Origin: Schaedlerella sp.
GTDB lineage: Bacteria > Bacillota > Clostridia > Lachnospirales > Lachnospiraceae
Length of the DNA: 7,051 nucleotides
Assembly: GCA_020024595.1 (NCBI GenBank)
Contig: JAHHTO010000122.1
Coordinates: 1 to 7,051, forward strand
Direction: 5' to 3'
The translations under genes were made by a program, and so were the position numbers. Position 1 is the stretch's first letter. Each line of letters begins with the position of its first letter. Below, in pieces: positions 6,625 to 7,051 of the stretch. The notes under the pieces are model-generated. The model did not search any database. It was not told the origin of the DNA and saw nothing but the letters and a program-made list of their open reading frames with translations.

Positions 6625-6733
6625 GTTGGTATCACTTGAGGATGACACTCAAAAAATATTGTCGCCTTGAATAATCCCTAAGTGAACGCCCCGAAACAGG
6701 GCATCCTTTCGCATATTATCTTTGAATTTTACT
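6625..6733. other. Non-coding right intergenic region
   Basis: Between the operon terminator and the minus-strand gene there is no convincing frame. It holds a small hairpin (TTGAG 6636-6640 with CTCAA 6648-6652) followed by an A-run, and then the right inverted repeat. Confidence 0.5.
6669..6709 (-). repeat. Right copy of 41-bp imperfect inverted repeat (IR-R)
   Basis: This is the mirror partner of 37-77 (31/41 match; outer 13 bases identical). Read on the minus strand, into the cassette, GGATGCCCT pairs with GGGGCGTTC around a GTTTC loop. Relative to the left copy, the four stem substitutions exchange Watson-Crick and G-T pairs and keep the hairpin, and the loop differs freely. The copy lies between the operon terminator and the minus-strand 57-aa gene. 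It has no T-run after the hairpin, so it is not an ordinary terminator. Confidence 0.75.
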
Positions 6734-6907
6734 TCACTCCCCACTTTTATCAGAATACTTCTTTTTCCATTCGGCTAGTTCCTTCTGTCCCTGTTCGCTT
6801 GCGTAGAATTTTCGTATCTCAGGGACGAGGAATCGGGCAAAGGAATCAATGATGGACTGCGGCAGTTCGATTTCATACGGATTTTGTCGTTTTTCTCGGA
6901 TCGCCAT
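6734..6907 (-). CDS. Small conserved-looking charged protein, 57 aa, mobile-element type
   Basis: This minus-strand gene encodes 57 residues, beginning MAIREKRQNPYEIELPQ and ending with a Lys/Glu-rich helix. ATG 6907 is chosen because GGAG (6917-6920) lies 9 nt before it; a TTG seven codons further upstream has no properly spaced site. The protein is predicted to be helical, soluble and cytoplasmic, with no signal peptide. I recall similar NPYEIELP...FARFLVPEIRKFY proteins in Firmicutes conjugative or integrative elements, but this is memory and no function can be given. It is transcribed against the defence operon, and its stop lies 25 bp outside the right inverted repeat. Confidence 0.7.
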   Translation of the reverse strand: MAIREKRQNPYEIELPQSIIDSFARFLVPEIRKFYASEQGQKELAEWKKKYSDKSGE

Positions 6908-6945
6908 GGTATATTGCTCCAGTAGCAAAACCTTTCCGGCTCAAC

Positions 6946-7047
6946 TTAGCCCATCTCACGCTCATTTCCGGCGATACACAGCTGCCAAACATTGTGCCCA
7001 TTCTCAGAACGTGTGCGGGTAATTCCAAAATCTGCGGATTTACTCAT
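6946..7047 (-). CDS. Short or partial minus-strand frame upstream of the 57-aa gene
   Basis: The frame runs from ATG (7045-7047) to TAA (6946-6948) and encodes 33 residues beginning MSKSADFGITRT and ending AGNEREMG. The codon just before the ATG is sense, so this may be the C-terminus of a longer gene entering from the window edge. No ribosome binding site can be judged with only four bases left. It is 38 nt upstream of the 57-aa gene on the same strand, which suggests one transcript. The family is not recognised. Confidence 0.4.
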   Translation of the reverse strand: MSKSADFGITRTRSENGHNVWQLCIAGNEREMG

Positions 7048-7051
7048 AGAA

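Noticed and set aside
6908..6928. TTG 6928 as the start of the 57-aa gene
   Set aside because: The purine run upstream of it is too close, whereas ATG 6907 has GGAG at 9 nt.

Overview
The window looks like a piece of a low-to-moderate GC Firmicutes genome, probably Clostridia. The evidence is strong AGGAGG-type ribosome binding sites, use of TTG and GTG starts, a consensus sigma-A promoter, and an HTH_26-type small regulator of a kind common in gut Clostridia. The genus cannot be read from the sequence.

The centre is a compact defence operon on the plus strand. It has one clear promoter (375-403), five genes packed with overlaps or gaps of at most 24 bp, and one clear intrinsic terminator (6586-6624). 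In order the genes are: a 74-aa Cro/C1-type regulator (435-659); a large fused DNA methyltransferase with an N-terminal m5C half and a C-terminal m6A half (664-3186); an HNH-motif protein that is the likely restriction endonuclease (3176-4387); a Shedu-like (DUF4263, SduA) PD-(D/E)XK nuclease (4409-5401); and a protein with an N-terminal AlbA_2/Schlafen-type domain and an unrecognised C-terminal half (5426-6568). The first three genes read as a self-regulated Type II restriction-modification system. A joined m5C/m6A methylase suggests an asymmetric target in which each strand needs a different mark. The last two genes are not standard restriction-modification parts. Their co-transcription with it suggests either a stacked defence cassette or one multi-gene system in which the Shedu and Schlafen-like proteins back up or depend on the restriction-modification module.

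On both sides lie small minus-strand genes that look like backbone of a larger mobile element: a 55-aa frame at 206-373, a 57-aa protein at 6734-6907, and a 33-aa or partial frame at 6946-7047. Between backbone and cargo sit two copies of a 41-bp imperfect sequence in inverted orientation (37-77 and 6669-6709). Thirty-one of 41 positions match without gaps, and the outermost 13 are identical. Each copy folds into a roughly 9-bp hairpin when read inward, and the substitutions in the stem keep the pairing. They may be terminal inverted repeats of a cargo-bearing element or two copies of a structured element. No transposase, integrase, tRNA, rRNA or CRISPR array is visible. Positions 1-205 and 6625-6733 hold no convincing gene.
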